Source: JAQIBY01 sp034721855
GTDB lineage: Bacteria > Bacteroidota > Bacteroidia > Bacteroidales > ML635J-15
Reading direction: 5' to 3'
DNA: 64,000 nucleotides
NCBI GenBank assembly: GCA_034721855.1
Contig: JAYENB010000007.1
Location: 26,672 to 90,671, forward strand
The notes beneath the pieces were generated by a model that was not told where the DNA came from, ran no database searches, and was given only the letters and a program-made list of their open reading frames with translations. The translations under genes were made by a program, and so were the position numbers. Positions 44,989 through 53,262 of the stretch are shown here, piece after piece; the stretch's first letter is position 1; each line of letters starts with the position of its first letter.

Positions 44989-45312
44989 GTGCTTGGTTGT
45001 GAGCAGATATTTGTGAGCAGGGAAAGTGAAACTGCCAAATCAGTAGCAGTTGATATATCAGCCTTTCCAAATCCGGTGAAAAACACCTGCAATTTTGAGT
45101 GTTACCTGCCGGAAAAGCATGCAGGTTTTAATGCAGTTTTGAAATTGTTTACTGCCGAAGGGAAAATGCTGAAAATAATGCTTTTAAACCTTAGCACCGG
45201 AGAAAACAGCTTTCAGATGGATATATCTCATTTGCCCCCGGGAAATTATTACTACAAACTGGAATCCGATGGAAAACCATTGGCATCTAAGCAATTGATT
45301 GTTCAGAAATGA
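44989..45312 (+). CDS. Stand-alone T9SS type A sorting domain protein or fragment
   Basis: The 107 codons begin at a GTG. From about residue 25 the protein is a complete type A T9SS C-terminal domain: ISAFPNPVKNTCNFECYL, a central KLFTAEGKMLK strand and LPPGNYYYKLESDGK followed by KQLIVQK. No cargo domain precedes it. An ATG at 44976 in another frame encodes a signal-peptide-like MNLFLCLVV that stops after 13 codons; a frameshift between that and this frame would give a secreted mini-protein. It overlaps the next gene by 4 bp. Confidence 0.55.
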   Translation: MLGCEQIFVSRESETAKSVAVDISAFPNPVKNTCNFECYLPEKHAGFNAVLKLFTAEGKMLKIMLLNLSTGENSFQMDISHLPPGNYYYKLESDGKPLASKQLIVQK

Positions 45313-45872
45313 AAAGCCTGATGATTGCTATAATTGTAATTGTCACCTTTGCACCTGCTATATATACGCAGGAAGTAGAGTTTTACGGGGAGGATATACA
45401 TTTTACTATATCAGAATCCCATTTTACTGTCGATGGAAATTACCATTTTTGCAACATCAGTACGGACAGTATCCGGACTCCCATTATGTACCCTTTCCCA
45501 CTTGATAGTCTGTATGGTGATGTTGACAACATACGGGTTGTCAATCTCCATAGCGGAGGGGAGGTGAAATTTACAAACAACAGCCCTTTTGGCATCCGGT
45601 TTTCACTTGTCCTTGCACCTCTAGCAATTGCAGCCTATCGCATTGCATACCGCCAAGAATTGAATGCAGGACGGGCTGAATACATTTTAACTACCACCAG
45701 GCATTGGAATAAACCGTTTGAAATGGTTAATTATAGGCTGACAATTCTGTCAGACATAAAGCTGGATTCCTGTTCATATCAACCTGACAGCACAGCAGGA
45801 AAACAGTATTTCTGGAAAAAGCGAAATTTTATGCCGCAAAAAAACATGCTTTTCTGGTTCAGTTCACGATAA
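45309..45872 (+). CDS. Exported protein of unknown function
   Basis: A 187-aa protein with a signal peptide (LMIAIIVIVTFAPAIYTQ) and a predominantly beta mature part: TISESHFTVDGNYHFCN, TPIMYPFPLDSLYGDV and a long central strand set. I do not recognise the family; the pattern of alternating aromatic and charged residues suggests a beta-sandwich. The start overlaps the T9SS-domain gene by ATGA, so the two are probably co-translated. Confidence 0.55.
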   Translation: MKSLMIAIIVIVTFAPAIYTQEVEFYGEDIHFTISESHFTVDGNYHFCNISTDSIRTPIMYPFPLDSLYGDVDNIRVVNLHSGGEVKFTNNSPFGIRFSLVLAPLAIAAYRIAYRQELNAGRAEYILTTTRHWNKPFEMVNYRLTILSDIKLDSCSYQPDSTAGKQYFWKKRNFMPQKNMLFWFSSR

Positions 45873-45916
45873 TCTCTTTTTCTCACTACTGCCAGCAAAC
45901 AAGATAGTGTTGTATC

Positions 45917-46309
45917 TCACAGCCACATGAAAATCTGTGGGTTACCGGTGTATTTTTTCAAATCACTGACAAAAATGATGGCAAAAAGGTCAATCACGGG
46001 CAACACGCCGATACCGCCGCCAAGGGTAACAGCATAGACAACAGGAATCCATGGTTGTGTGCCGAGATAAATGCGGTGTCCGCCAAGAGGGCCTGTCAGA
46101 AGGTCTGCTGCAATGGCGATTAGCTTGCTGCGTTTTTTTTGTTCTGTTGTGGTGTCATTGTGGTGGATGAGAATGCGATAATGCCCAAAACGTATGGTAT
46201 CGGTTATTTCAAAGTCAGGTGTGCCCGAATAGGATGAGATGTTGGTGCCATCTGCGGGTTTTATCATCACAGCCATCATAAGCAATATGAAAAAATAAAG
46301 CTGTTTCAT
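45917..46309 (-). CDS. TM2-domain membrane protein
   Basis: A 130-aa protein with a signal peptide, a short extracytoplasmic region and a C-terminal TM2 domain. The domain has two helices joined by a short turn: LIAIAADLLTGPLGGHRIYLG (two pieces, LIAIAADLLTGPLG and GHRIYLG) and IGVLPVIDLFAIIFVSD. The GxHRxYLG motif is diagnostic. Function is unknown. It is the last gene of the ribE-galE-rfbB-cpsB operon and overlaps its neighbour by 1 bp. Confidence 0.75.
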   Translation of the reverse strand: MKQLYFFILLMMAVMIKPADGTNISSYSGTPDFEITDTIRFGHYRILIHHNDTTTEQKKRSKLIAIAADLLTGPLGGHRIYLGTQPWIPVVYAVTLGGGIGVLPVIDLFAIIFVSDLKKYTGNPQIFMWL

Positions 46310-47037
46310 TATAGGTTGTGGTTACGGATCCCGTGTAAGATAATGTTTTGTACCACCCCGGTTGCTGTTATTTCATTGAGCAAATCAACAGTTGCTGCAT
46401 CGTGGGCATCAGAGCCCAGAAAATCCACCCATCCTTTTTTAGCCAGCATCTCAACTGTGATTTTAGGGCCGGGGCCATATAAACCATAGACTGATGGCAA
46501 ATTGGCCTGGAACAAAAATTCCTGCTTACGCAACCGCTCATACATACTGAAATTGTCATTCCAGTATTCATAACGTTCAGGATGTGCCAGCACCGGTATG
46601 TACCCGGCATTTTTTATTTCTTTTACAATAATATCCGTGCCAACGGGTGGCATCAAAAAGCTAAACTCACACAGCAGGTAATTGTCCCCAAAACTGAGAA
46701 TATCATCGTTTTCGAGCAGCTTAAGCAGGTGCTCATCGGCATAATACTCTGCAGCTATTTCCACAGGGAAATTGATGTTTTCTTTCTCCATGGCATCAAA
46801 GAGGATTTCCCTGGCATGCATGATATCATCTGTTGAATTAAGGTAGCGCTGGCTGTGTACGTGTGGTGTTGTGATGATTTTAGTGTATCCCTGTGCCTGG
46901 AAAGCACGTACCATATCCAGGCTTTCTTCTACTGTTTGTGCACCATCGTCAATCCCCGGCAACAGATGAGAATGCATGTCTGTGCGGATAGGAATGACAG
47001 GTTGATGTTGTTTTTTATGTAATGAAAATAAGCCCAT
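46309..47037 (-). CDS. CpsB/CapC-family tyrosine-protein phosphatase
   Basis: A 242-aa PHP-fold metallo-phosphatase. The first metal motif is DMHSHLLPGIDDGA (about 20-33), followed by TTPHVH, the AEYYAD strand and a late LAHPERY and GSDAHD. In Gram-positive and Bacteroidota capsule clusters it dephosphorylates the tyrosine kinase that controls chain length. No Wzc-type kinase is in this window. It lies 3 bp after rfbB, which fits polysaccharide synthesis. Confidence 0.85.
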   Translation of the reverse strand: MGLFSLHKKQHQPVIPIRTDMHSHLLPGIDDGAQTVEESLDMVRAFQAQGYTKIITTPHVHSQRYLNSTDDIMHAREILFDAMEKENINFPVEIAAEYYADEHLLKLLENDDILSFGDNYLLCEFSFLMPPVGTDIIVKEIKNAGYIPVLAHPERYEYWNDNFSMYERLRKQEFLFQANLPSVYGLYGPGPKITVEMLAKKGWVDFLGSDAHDAATVDLLNEITATGVVQNIILHGIRNHNL

Positions 47038-47040
47038 ACA

Positions 47041-48096
47041 TCAGCGGTTTTCATACATGTTTTTATAATATTTTTGGTAATTTCCGGTAATCACATTGTC
47101 CATCCAGCCTTGATTGTTCAGGTACCAGTCCACCGTTTTTTTTAGGCCTTCTTCAAAATCCAGCGATGGCTCCCAGCTTAGTTCGTTGGCAATTTTTGAT
47201 GAATCAATGGCATAGCGTTTATCATGGCCTGCACGGTCTTTCACAAATGTGATGAGTTTTTCCGATGTCCCTGGTTCACGCTTAAGTTTATCATCCATGA
47301 TCTTGCAAAGCAGTCGTATCAAATCGATGTTGGCCCATTCATTGTTTCCGCCAATGTTGTAAGTTTCCCCTTTTGTGCCGTTGAAATAAATGGTTTCTAT
47401 GGCATCGGCATGGTCTTCAACATACAACCAGTCACGTACGTTTTCTCCTTTCCCGTATATGGGAATGGATTTCATGTTTTTAATGTTGTTGATGGCCAGT
47501 GGCAACAGTTTTTCCGGGAATTGATTGGGTCCGTAATTGTTTGAGCAATTGCTGATTACCACCGGCATGCCATAGGTGTTGTGATAAGCCCTTACCAAAT
47601 GGTCTGAGCTGGCTTTAGATGCTGAGTAGGGAGATTTCGGGTCGTAAGGGGTGTCTTCGGTAAACAGCCCTGTGTCACCAAGAGAACCATAGACTTCATC
47701 AGTGGAAATATGGTAAAAACATTTGCCATCAAAATTGTTTTCCCATGCTTGTTTGGCATGATTGAGCAACACCACAGTACCCACAATGTTGGTACGTATA
47801 AATTCCATGGGATTGGAAATGCTTCTGTCAACATGAGATTCGGCAGCAAGATGAATAACCCCTTCGAAATCGTATTTATTAAACAAGGCTGCTACCTGGT
47901 TTTCATCAGCGATATCTCCTTTTTCAAAGCGATAATTCTTTTTATTGGTGATGTCAGTAAGGTTTTCCGGGTTTCCTGCGTAGGTGAGTTTGTCAAAGTT
48001 GACAATGAGTTTGTCAGGATGATTGTTCACCATGCGCCGGACAACGTGTGAGCCAATAAAGCCGGCTCCTCCTGTAATTAGAATCGCATTTGTCAT
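47041..48096 (-). CDS. rfbB: dTDP-glucose 4,6-dehydratase
   Basis: A 351-aa extended short-chain dehydrogenase that makes dTDP-4-keto-6-deoxyglucose, the precursor of rhamnose and other deoxysugars. The NAD motif GGAGFIGSH (about 8-16), HLAAESHVDRSI, the catalytic TDEVYG and YSASKASSDH, and the sugar-binding NNYGPNQFPEKLLP are all present. The other rhamnose genes (rfbACD) are not nearby. It is 52 bp after galE in the same direction. Confidence 0.95.
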   Translation of the reverse strand: MTNAILITGGAGFIGSHVVRRMVNNHPDKLIVNFDKLTYAGNPENLTDITNKKNYRFEKGDIADENQVAALFNKYDFEGVIHLAAESHVDRSISNPMEFIRTNIVGTVVLLNHAKQAWENNFDGKCFYHISTDEVYGSLGDTGLFTEDTPYDPKSPYSASKASSDHLVRAYHNTYGMPVVISNCSNNYGPNQFPEKLLPLAINNIKNMKSIPIYGKGENVRDWLYVEDHADAIETIYFNGTKGETYNIGGNNEWANIDLIRLLCKIMDDKLKREPGTSEKLITFVKDRAGHDKRYAIDSSKIANELSWEPSLDFEEGLKKTVDWYLNNQGWMDNVITGNYQKYYKNMYENR

Positions 48097-48148
48097 AAAT
48101 TGTATGTGTTAGTTGACATTGTAGATGTACATTTACTCATTAAAAATT

Positions 48149-49168
48149 TCATTGTTTCTTTTCCCACTTCCAGGCAGACCTGATTGTTTCATCAAGGCTG
48201 GTATGTGCTTTCCATCCCAATACATTATTGGCTTTAGCAGTGTCAGCATACACTACAGGTACATCCCCCGGACGCCTTTCAGCAAAGGCATAATTCAATC
48301 TGCTTTCTGAAACACGCTCAAAACTTTTGACCATATCAAGTACAGACACCCCTTTGCCAGTTCCGAGGTTAAAATATTCATAGTTGTTTTCCTGTTTTTG
48401 GTTCAGCATACGTTCAACAGCTATAACATGGGCACGTGCCAGGTCAACCACATTTATGTAATCGCGGATACAGGTACCATCATGCGTGTTGTAGTCGGTT
48501 CCGAAAATTTTTAAAGTTTTGCGGATGCCAAGGGCTGTTTGTGTGATGAAAGGCATAAGGTTATTGGGAATGCCTTGTGGTTGTTCCCCGATATAAGCGG
48601 ACGGATGAGCTCCTATGGGATTGAAGTACCGTAGGCTGATGCATGCATAGCTATTATCAGCACGGCAGATGTCCATCAGTATTTCTTCAGCAATGCGTTT
48701 TGTGTTGCCATAAGGTGAAAGCGCAGGTTTGAAAGGTGCAGATTCATCAACAGGCAAATGCTCCGGATTTCCATACACAGTACAGGATGAACTGAACACA
48801 ACTTGTTTGTTTTGTACCAATGGCAATAAATCCAGCAGGTTCATCAATGAGCCGATGTTGTTTTGATAATAGGCGAGGGGCTTTTCATGAGATTCACCAA
48901 CGGCTTTATATGCCGCAAAATGAATCAAAGCTTCTATGTCAGGATGTTCCTGTAAACATGATTTTACAGCATCTGTATCCTGTAAATCGAGTTCATAAAA
49001 CAGAGGTTTCGTGCCAGTGATTTTTTGAATCCCTTCCAGAACAGAGATATCACTGTTTGATAAATTATCAATAATGACAACCTCATAACCGTTTTCCATC
49101 AATTCCACGGTAGTGTGGGAACCGATGTATCCCAAACCTCCTGTTACCAGAATTTTTGTTTTTTTCAT
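48149..49168 (-). CDS. galE: UDP-glucose 4-epimerase
   Basis: A 339-aa enzyme interconverting UDP-glucose and UDP-galactose. GGLGYIGSHT (about 9-18), the SSSCTVYGNP strand with the catalytic serine, YGNTKRIAE (Y-x3-K), and the LRYFNPIGAHPS and GTCIRDYI segments match GalE. It supplies galactose for surface glycans. It starts 3 bp after the riboflavin synthase gene. Confidence 0.95.
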   Translation of the reverse strand: MKKTKILVTGGLGYIGSHTTVELMENGYEVVIIDNLSNSDISVLEGIQKITGTKPLFYELDLQDTDAVKSCLQEHPDIEALIHFAAYKAVGESHEKPLAYYQNNIGSLMNLLDLLPLVQNKQVVFSSSCTVYGNPEHLPVDESAPFKPALSPYGNTKRIAEEILMDICRADNSYACISLRYFNPIGAHPSAYIGEQPQGIPNNLMPFITQTALGIRKTLKIFGTDYNTHDGTCIRDYINVVDLARAHVIAVERMLNQKQENNYEYFNLGTGKGVSVLDMVKSFERVSESRLNYAFAERRPGDVPVVYADTAKANNVLGWKAHTSLDETIRSAWKWEKKQ

Positions 49169-49171
49169 GCT

Positions 49172-49789
49172 TTATTTCTTAAGGTTCATGCCTTCAAGAT
49201 ACTGATTAACAATTTTTTGAATGTATTTGCCAATGATGTCAAACTCAAGGTTTACCATGCTGCCTGGTTTATAATTGTGAAAATTTGTGACCTCGTAAGT
49301 GTATGGAATGATGGCAACAGAAAACTGGTCATCACGGGAATTTACAACGGTCAGGGACACCCCGTCAACCGATACAGACCCTTTTTCAACGGTAATGTTA
49401 CCCTTGGTCCTGTCATATTTGAAGGTAAAATACCAGCTTCCTTCCGCTTCTTTGACATCAACACATTCTGCTGTCTGGTCAACGTGGCCTTGCACCAGGT
49501 GTCCGTCCAGTAGTTTGTTTACTGACATGCTGCGCTCAAGATTGACTTCATCGCCGGTTTCAAGCAATCCAAGATTGGATTTTTGCAGTGTTTCATCAAC
49601 AGCGGTAATGATGTATTCGTTTTTGTCTTTATTGACATCAACCACGGTAAGACATACCCCGTTGTGTGACACGGACTGGTCAATTTTTAGTTCATCTGCA
49701 AAAGAGCATGTCATGGTAATGTGCAGGTTTCCCTTTTCTTTTTCAAGTTTTACAACTTTGGCGGTTTCTTCAACTATTCCTGAAAACAT
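49172..49789 (-). CDS. ribE: Riboflavin synthase, alpha subunit
   Basis: A 205-aa enzyme that converts two molecules of 6,7-dimethyl-8-ribityllumazine into riboflavin. The N-terminal MFSGIVEETA and two lumazine-binding repeats are seen, each with the SVSHNGVCLTVVD or SVSVDGVSLTVVN strand. No FMN riboswitch was noticed in the 349 bp upstream. Its place at the head of a sugar-nucleotide operon looks incidental. Confidence 0.93.
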   Translation of the reverse strand: MFSGIVEETAKVVKLEKEKGNLHITMTCSFADELKIDQSVSHNGVCLTVVDVNKDKNEYIITAVDETLQKSNLGLLETGDEVNLERSMSVNKLLDGHLVQGHVDQTAECVDVKEAEGSWYFTFKYDRTKGNITVEKGSVSVDGVSLTVVNSRDDQFSVAIIPYTYEVTNFHNYKPGSMVNLEFDIIGKYIQKIVNQYLEGMNLKK

Positions 49790-50078
49790 AATGAATCATT
49801 TTTATATTAACCTGTAAAATTAGTTTTTCTTATCCATAGCATCAAATTCTGCAATAAAAATCTAAAATATATTCTGTACCTAACGAAATTATTTGCTTTT
49901 TTTTGTTCCATGTTTAAATGTCCCGGCAAGCAGCAAAAACCGTGTGTCAGAACAAGATTATTATAAAATTGCCCCCAAAGGGATGTTTGTTTTCCTGTTT
50001 ATTCAGGGTTGACACAAGAGCATTGAGTCAGGCTTTCATTTGTTTAAATAAACACATGTAATTTTCATTTACAATGGT

Positions 50079-50086
50079 TACCTTTG
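50079..50086 (+). promoter_or_regulatory. -7 box TACCTTTG before the macro-domain gene
   Basis: TACCTTTG fits TAnnTTTG and lies about 53 bp before the start codon. The -33 region is not convincing. The rest of the 349-bp spacer (49790-50138) is AT-rich and holds nothing else I can name. Confidence 0.45.
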
Positions 50087-50138
50087 ATTTGATAAACAAA
50101 ATGCATAATCAATTGTAATAATTATAAATCAAACATCT

Positions 50139-50669
50139 ATGATTATGGATATAAACAAAGTACAGATTGAAGCTGTCAAAGGGAATATTGTTAAACAACC
50201 TGATATGCAGGTTGTTGTTAATGCTGCCAACGCTGAACTCCGGCTTGGTGGTGGTGTTGCCGGAGCTATCCACAGGGCTGCCGGAACAGGGATGGAATCC
50301 GAATGCCGGAAATACGCCCCCATTAATCCCGGGGAAGCTGTCATCACAGGAGCACATGAATTGCCTAACGATTATGTGATTCATTGCTTGGGCCCGGTGT
50401 ACGGCGTGGACGAACCTTCCGACAAACTGCTTGCGGCGTGTTACAAAAATTCCATTAAGCTGGCAGACGATTACAAACTGGAATCCATCGCGTTCCCGGC
50501 CATTTCTACCGGCGCTTTTCGTTTTCCCATTGAGCAGGCTACTGACATTGCCCTGGTAGAAGTGAAAAAACAAATCAAACAAATAAGCCATCTGAAACGA
50601 ATCAGGTTTGTGCTTTTCAGCCAAAAAGACCTTGACATTTACCAACGGAAATTGAAGGAAATATTGTGA
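50139..50669 (+). CDS. Macro-domain protein (ADP-ribose/O-acetyl-ADP-ribose hydrolase-like)
   Basis: A 176-aa protein consisting of a single macro domain of the YmdB/MacroD type. The strand-loop VVNAANAELRLGGGVAGAIH (about 26-45, quoted as VVNAANAELR and LGGGVAGAIH) and the later FPAISTGAFRFP bind ADP-ribose. Such proteins remove ADP-ribose from acidic residues or deacetylate O-acetyl-ADP-ribose. An in-frame ATG two codons further is an alternative start. The neighbouring gene is a remnant of two NAD-salvage genes, a thematic link only. Confidence 0.9.
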   Translation: MIMDINKVQIEAVKGNIVKQPDMQVVVNAANAELRLGGGVAGAIHRAAGTGMESECRKYAPINPGEAVITGAHELPNDYVIHCLGPVYGVDEPSDKLLAACYKNSIKLADDYKLESIAFPAISTGAFRFPIEQATDIALVEVKKQIKQISHLKRIRFVLFSQKDLDIYQRKLKEIL

Positions 50670-50689
50670 TGGAGTAACCGAGAGTCGAA

Positions 50690-50860
50690 ACGATAGCACG
50701 ATGGCACGAAGGCACGATAGTACGAAGGCACAATTGCACGATGGAACGATTTGGCGATGGGGCAAACACGAAACACGAAACACGAAACACGGAACACGGA
50801 ACACGATAGCACGATTGCACGATGGGGCGATAGGGAGATGGAGAGATTACTGAGATGGAT
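50690..50860. repeat. Degenerate octamer array (GCACGATG/GCACGAAG)
   Basis: Head-to-tail units of about 8 bp, such as CACGATGG, CACGAAGG and CACGATAG, alternate with AACACGAAACACGAAACACG and GAACACGG variants. The array is imperfect and non-coding. Similar arrays stand at 55980-56125 and 57720-57760 and inside P2 copies B and C. Confidence 0.65.
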
Positions 50861-50904
50861 AAATGGAGAGTCAGAAAAGAAGCAAGAAAAATAGACCAAC
50901 CATA

Positions 50905-51070
50905 TAGTGTCAAGTCAAGCCTAATCTGATGCCCCAAGTTTTGTTCTTTTTCGTTTTTTCTTCATAAAAAAAAGACTCACGTAGCTAAGGCTATGCTTAC
51001 TTTTTTTTATTTTGAAAAAATCAAAAAATCTCTTCAACTTAAACATTATCTTAGACTTGATTTGACACTA
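50905..51070. repeat. TA-flanked palindromic element, P1-like, copy 4
   Basis: About 166 bp bounded by TA with ends GTGTCAAGTCAAGCCTAATC and TTAGACTTGATTTGACAC, an inverted repeat of about 26 bp. The interior has GTTTTTTCTTCATAAAAAAA opposite TTTTTTTTATTTTGAAAAAA. It shares the GTGTC terminus and TA flank with the other P1 copies but has a different body, so it is a sister family. Confidence 0.6.
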
Positions 51071-51101
51071 GTTGAATAGAACTAAGCAGATATAAAGACA
51101 A

Positions 51102-51647
51102 ATGATAAAAAACAAAGAAAACACCTTGCTGTCTGAAACAAATAGTTATTTAAGTGGCACCTATACAGACCAGTACCAATTGGCCATGAGCCAGGCATAT
51201 TTCCTGAACGGCATGCATAATGAGGAAGCCGTTTTTGACTATTTTTTCCGAAAACTGCCTTTTGATGGTGGCTATGCTGTGTTTGCCGGCCTTGAAACTC
51301 TCCTGGAGGCTCTGGAAAATCTAACATTTACACCACAAGACATGGAGTTCCTTTCACGTCAGGATTTTGATGACGATTTTCTAAGCGGATTTTTCGATAA
51401 CGGGCATAAAAAAGACACCGGACTGGCCGGGTATTTGAAATCCCGTGGTGTTGATGAACTGTATGTTTGTGGACTGGCAGCGGATGTATGTGTGTATTTT
51501 ACCTTGCGTGATGCCGTGGAAGCCGGGTTTAACGTTACGCTTATTCTTGATGGCACCAAAGCGCTGGATAACGACAATTTTCTGAAACAACAGGCAGAAT
51601 TAAAGGAAAAAGGGGTGAAATTTAAAAACTCAACGTACCTTTTCTGA
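51102..51647 (+). pseudogene. In-frame chimera: 5' of nicotinate phosphoribosyltransferase joined to 3' of nicotinamidase
   Basis: Residues 1-94 are the N-terminus of a nicotinate phosphoribosyltransferase (LSGTYTDQYQLAMSQAYF, DYFFRKLPFDGGYAVFAGL, then FTPQDMEFL). From about residue 96 the sequence is the C-terminal half of a nicotinamidase (FFDNGHKKDTGLAGYLKSRG, VCGLAADVCVYFTLRDAVEA) with its catalytic cysteine at 130. The nicotinamidase Asp and Lys of the triad and metal site, and most of the transferase, are missing. Both enzymes act in successive steps of NAD salvage and are often neighbours, so one internal deletion of about 2 kb would produce this. The product should be inactive. Confidence 0.8.
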
Positions 51648-51922
51648 TGTTTTGTTTATTCCCGGGTCTGCGGCTTCTATAGCTTCACTTACTGAGTTTA
51701 CTATGATGCCAGCATTAAAATAATGAACTCCGATTTAACCCTGACCTTCAGGTCGGGGATGAGCAAAACAATAAGATAAAATATGGGCTTTAGTCCTGAA
51801 TTTTTTGTTCACACTGATTAGTTTCTGTATGTTTACAACAACAATATTTCTGTTTTTCGCTCAATTAATATCCATGTGTTGGTACAGACCAAATAATTAT
51901 ATTGAATTTACGTTGATACTAA

Positions 51923-53089
51923 ATGGCAAAGAACATTTACAATAGGAAAAAACGCTGGAAACTGTTGTTGTTTTTCGTTGCGGTACTCATCGGTGCGGGC
52001 TCGCTTTTTTACACCAACAACCTGATGGAAAAACTTTCGCAGGAGGAGCGAAAACGGGTTGAACTCTGGGCACAAGCAAACAAGGAAATCCAAAAAGCCA
52101 ACCCTAACCAGGACATTTCGTTTATTTTCCAGGTATTGCTCAGCAACAAAACCATCCCGGTGATGCTTGTGGATGAAAATGATAGCATCATTTCTTACCG
52201 TAATCTGGATTCTGCAAAGATGGCCGTTCCCCGTATCAGGAAAAACACCCTGGAAGAAATGAAGCGCAAGCAGGAACCTATTGTCATAGAACTGTTAAAC
52301 GGCAATAAAAATTTCATCTATTACAAAGATTCTACGCTGTTGACACAGTTGTATTATTATCCTTTTGTGCAACTTACCATCATTACCTTGTTTATCATTG
52401 TTTCCTATTTTGCATTCAGCGTATCCAGGAAATCGGAACAAAACCATGTGTGGCTGGGCATGTCACGGGAAACAGCACATCAACTTGGCACACCCATCAG
52501 TTCGTTAATGGGCTGGGTAGAAGTGTTGAAGCTGGAAAATCCGGATAATCCCACCTTAAAAGAAGTGGAAAAAGATGTAAAACGCCTGGAAAAAGTAGCC
52601 GAACGGTTTTCAAAAATTGGATCACAACCCTCATTGGCACCTGTCAATCTTAAAGATTCCCTTGAAGAATCGGTTGCATACCTTCAAAGTCGGTCGTCAA
52701 AAAAGATAAGTTTTAGCATCAGCTTTGCTACTGATCCTGATCTGGTGGTTAAAATCAATGAAAATCTGTTTGAATGGGTGATTGAAAACCTGTGCAAAAA
52801 TGCCATTGACGCTATGGGTGGAGAAGGTAATCTTGAAATCAATGTGTCTGCTTCCGATAATCAGGTATATATTGATGTTTCCGACCAGGGGAAAAGCATA
52901 CCGAAATCCAGGCAAAAAACCATTTTTAACCCCGGATACACAACAAAAGACCGGGGATGGGGGCTTGGCTTGTCTTTGTCAAAACGGATTATTGAAAGTT
53001 ATCATAAAGGAAAAATCTTTGTTAAACATTCAGATCCCAAAAGCGGGACTATCATACGAATCATTTTAAAAAAAAGCAATAAGCACTGA
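51923..53089 (+). CDS. Membrane sensor histidine kinase
   Basis: A 388-aa kinase with two transmembrane helices (about 12-30 and 148-167) flanking a 115-residue extracytoplasmic domain. The phospho-accepting H186 is in SRETAHQLGTPISSL. The ATP-binding blocks are ENLCKNAIDAM (288-298), the F box IFNPGYTTK and GWGLGLSLS (345-353). The G1 box reads DQGKSIP, with lysine where DxGxGIP has glycine. The HQLGTPISS type is common in Bacteroidota and may act without a dedicated adjacent regulator; none lies here. Confidence 0.9.
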   Translation: MAKNIYNRKKRWKLLLFFVAVLIGAGSLFYTNNLMEKLSQEERKRVELWAQANKEIQKANPNQDISFIFQVLLSNKTIPVMLVDENDSIISYRNLDSAKMAVPRIRKNTLEEMKRKQEPIVIELLNGNKNFIYYKDSTLLTQLYYYPFVQLTIITLFIIVSYFAFSVSRKSEQNHVWLGMSRETAHQLGTPISSLMGWVEVLKLENPDNPTLKEVEKDVKRLEKVAERFSKIGSQPSLAPVNLKDSLEESVAYLQSRSSKKISFSISFATDPDLVVKINENLFEWVIENLCKNAIDAMGGEGNLEINVSASDNQVYIDVSDQGKSIPKSRQKTIFNPGYTTKDRGWGLGLSLSKRIIESYHKGKIFVKHSDPKSGTIIRIILKKSNKH

Positions 53090-53210
53090 TTTTATGGTTT
53101 CTGAGTAACTTACATCATACAATTTGAAATTTATATTTCCCTGCATTTTCTTACCACAGAAACAATTGTTAACTATTGATGGTATGAATTTTATAATTTT
53201 GCCAATACAT

Positions 53211-53243
53211 TTTCACATATGTGAAATGATTTTATTATGTTTG
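53211..53243 (+). promoter_or_regulatory. Perfect 16-bp palindrome at the promoter of the fatty-acid/L32 operon
   Basis: TTTCACATATGTGAAA (53211-53226) is perfectly symmetrical and ends 9 bp before TATGTTTG (53236-53243), the -7 box of the operon. It occupies the spacer and -33 region, and no good TTTG is otherwise present. This is where a repressor or a -33-replacing activator would bind. No palindrome of this sequence was noticed elsewhere in the window. Confidence 0.55.
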
Positions 53244-53262
53244 CAGTCAATTTTTTACTGGT

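Noticed and set aside
49790..50138. FMN riboswitch upstream of ribE
   Set aside because: No conserved AGGGGCAG-type elements or expected pairing were found in the spacer.
50690..50860. Octamer array as a CRISPR
   Set aside because: The units are about 8 bp, degenerate and without spacers.
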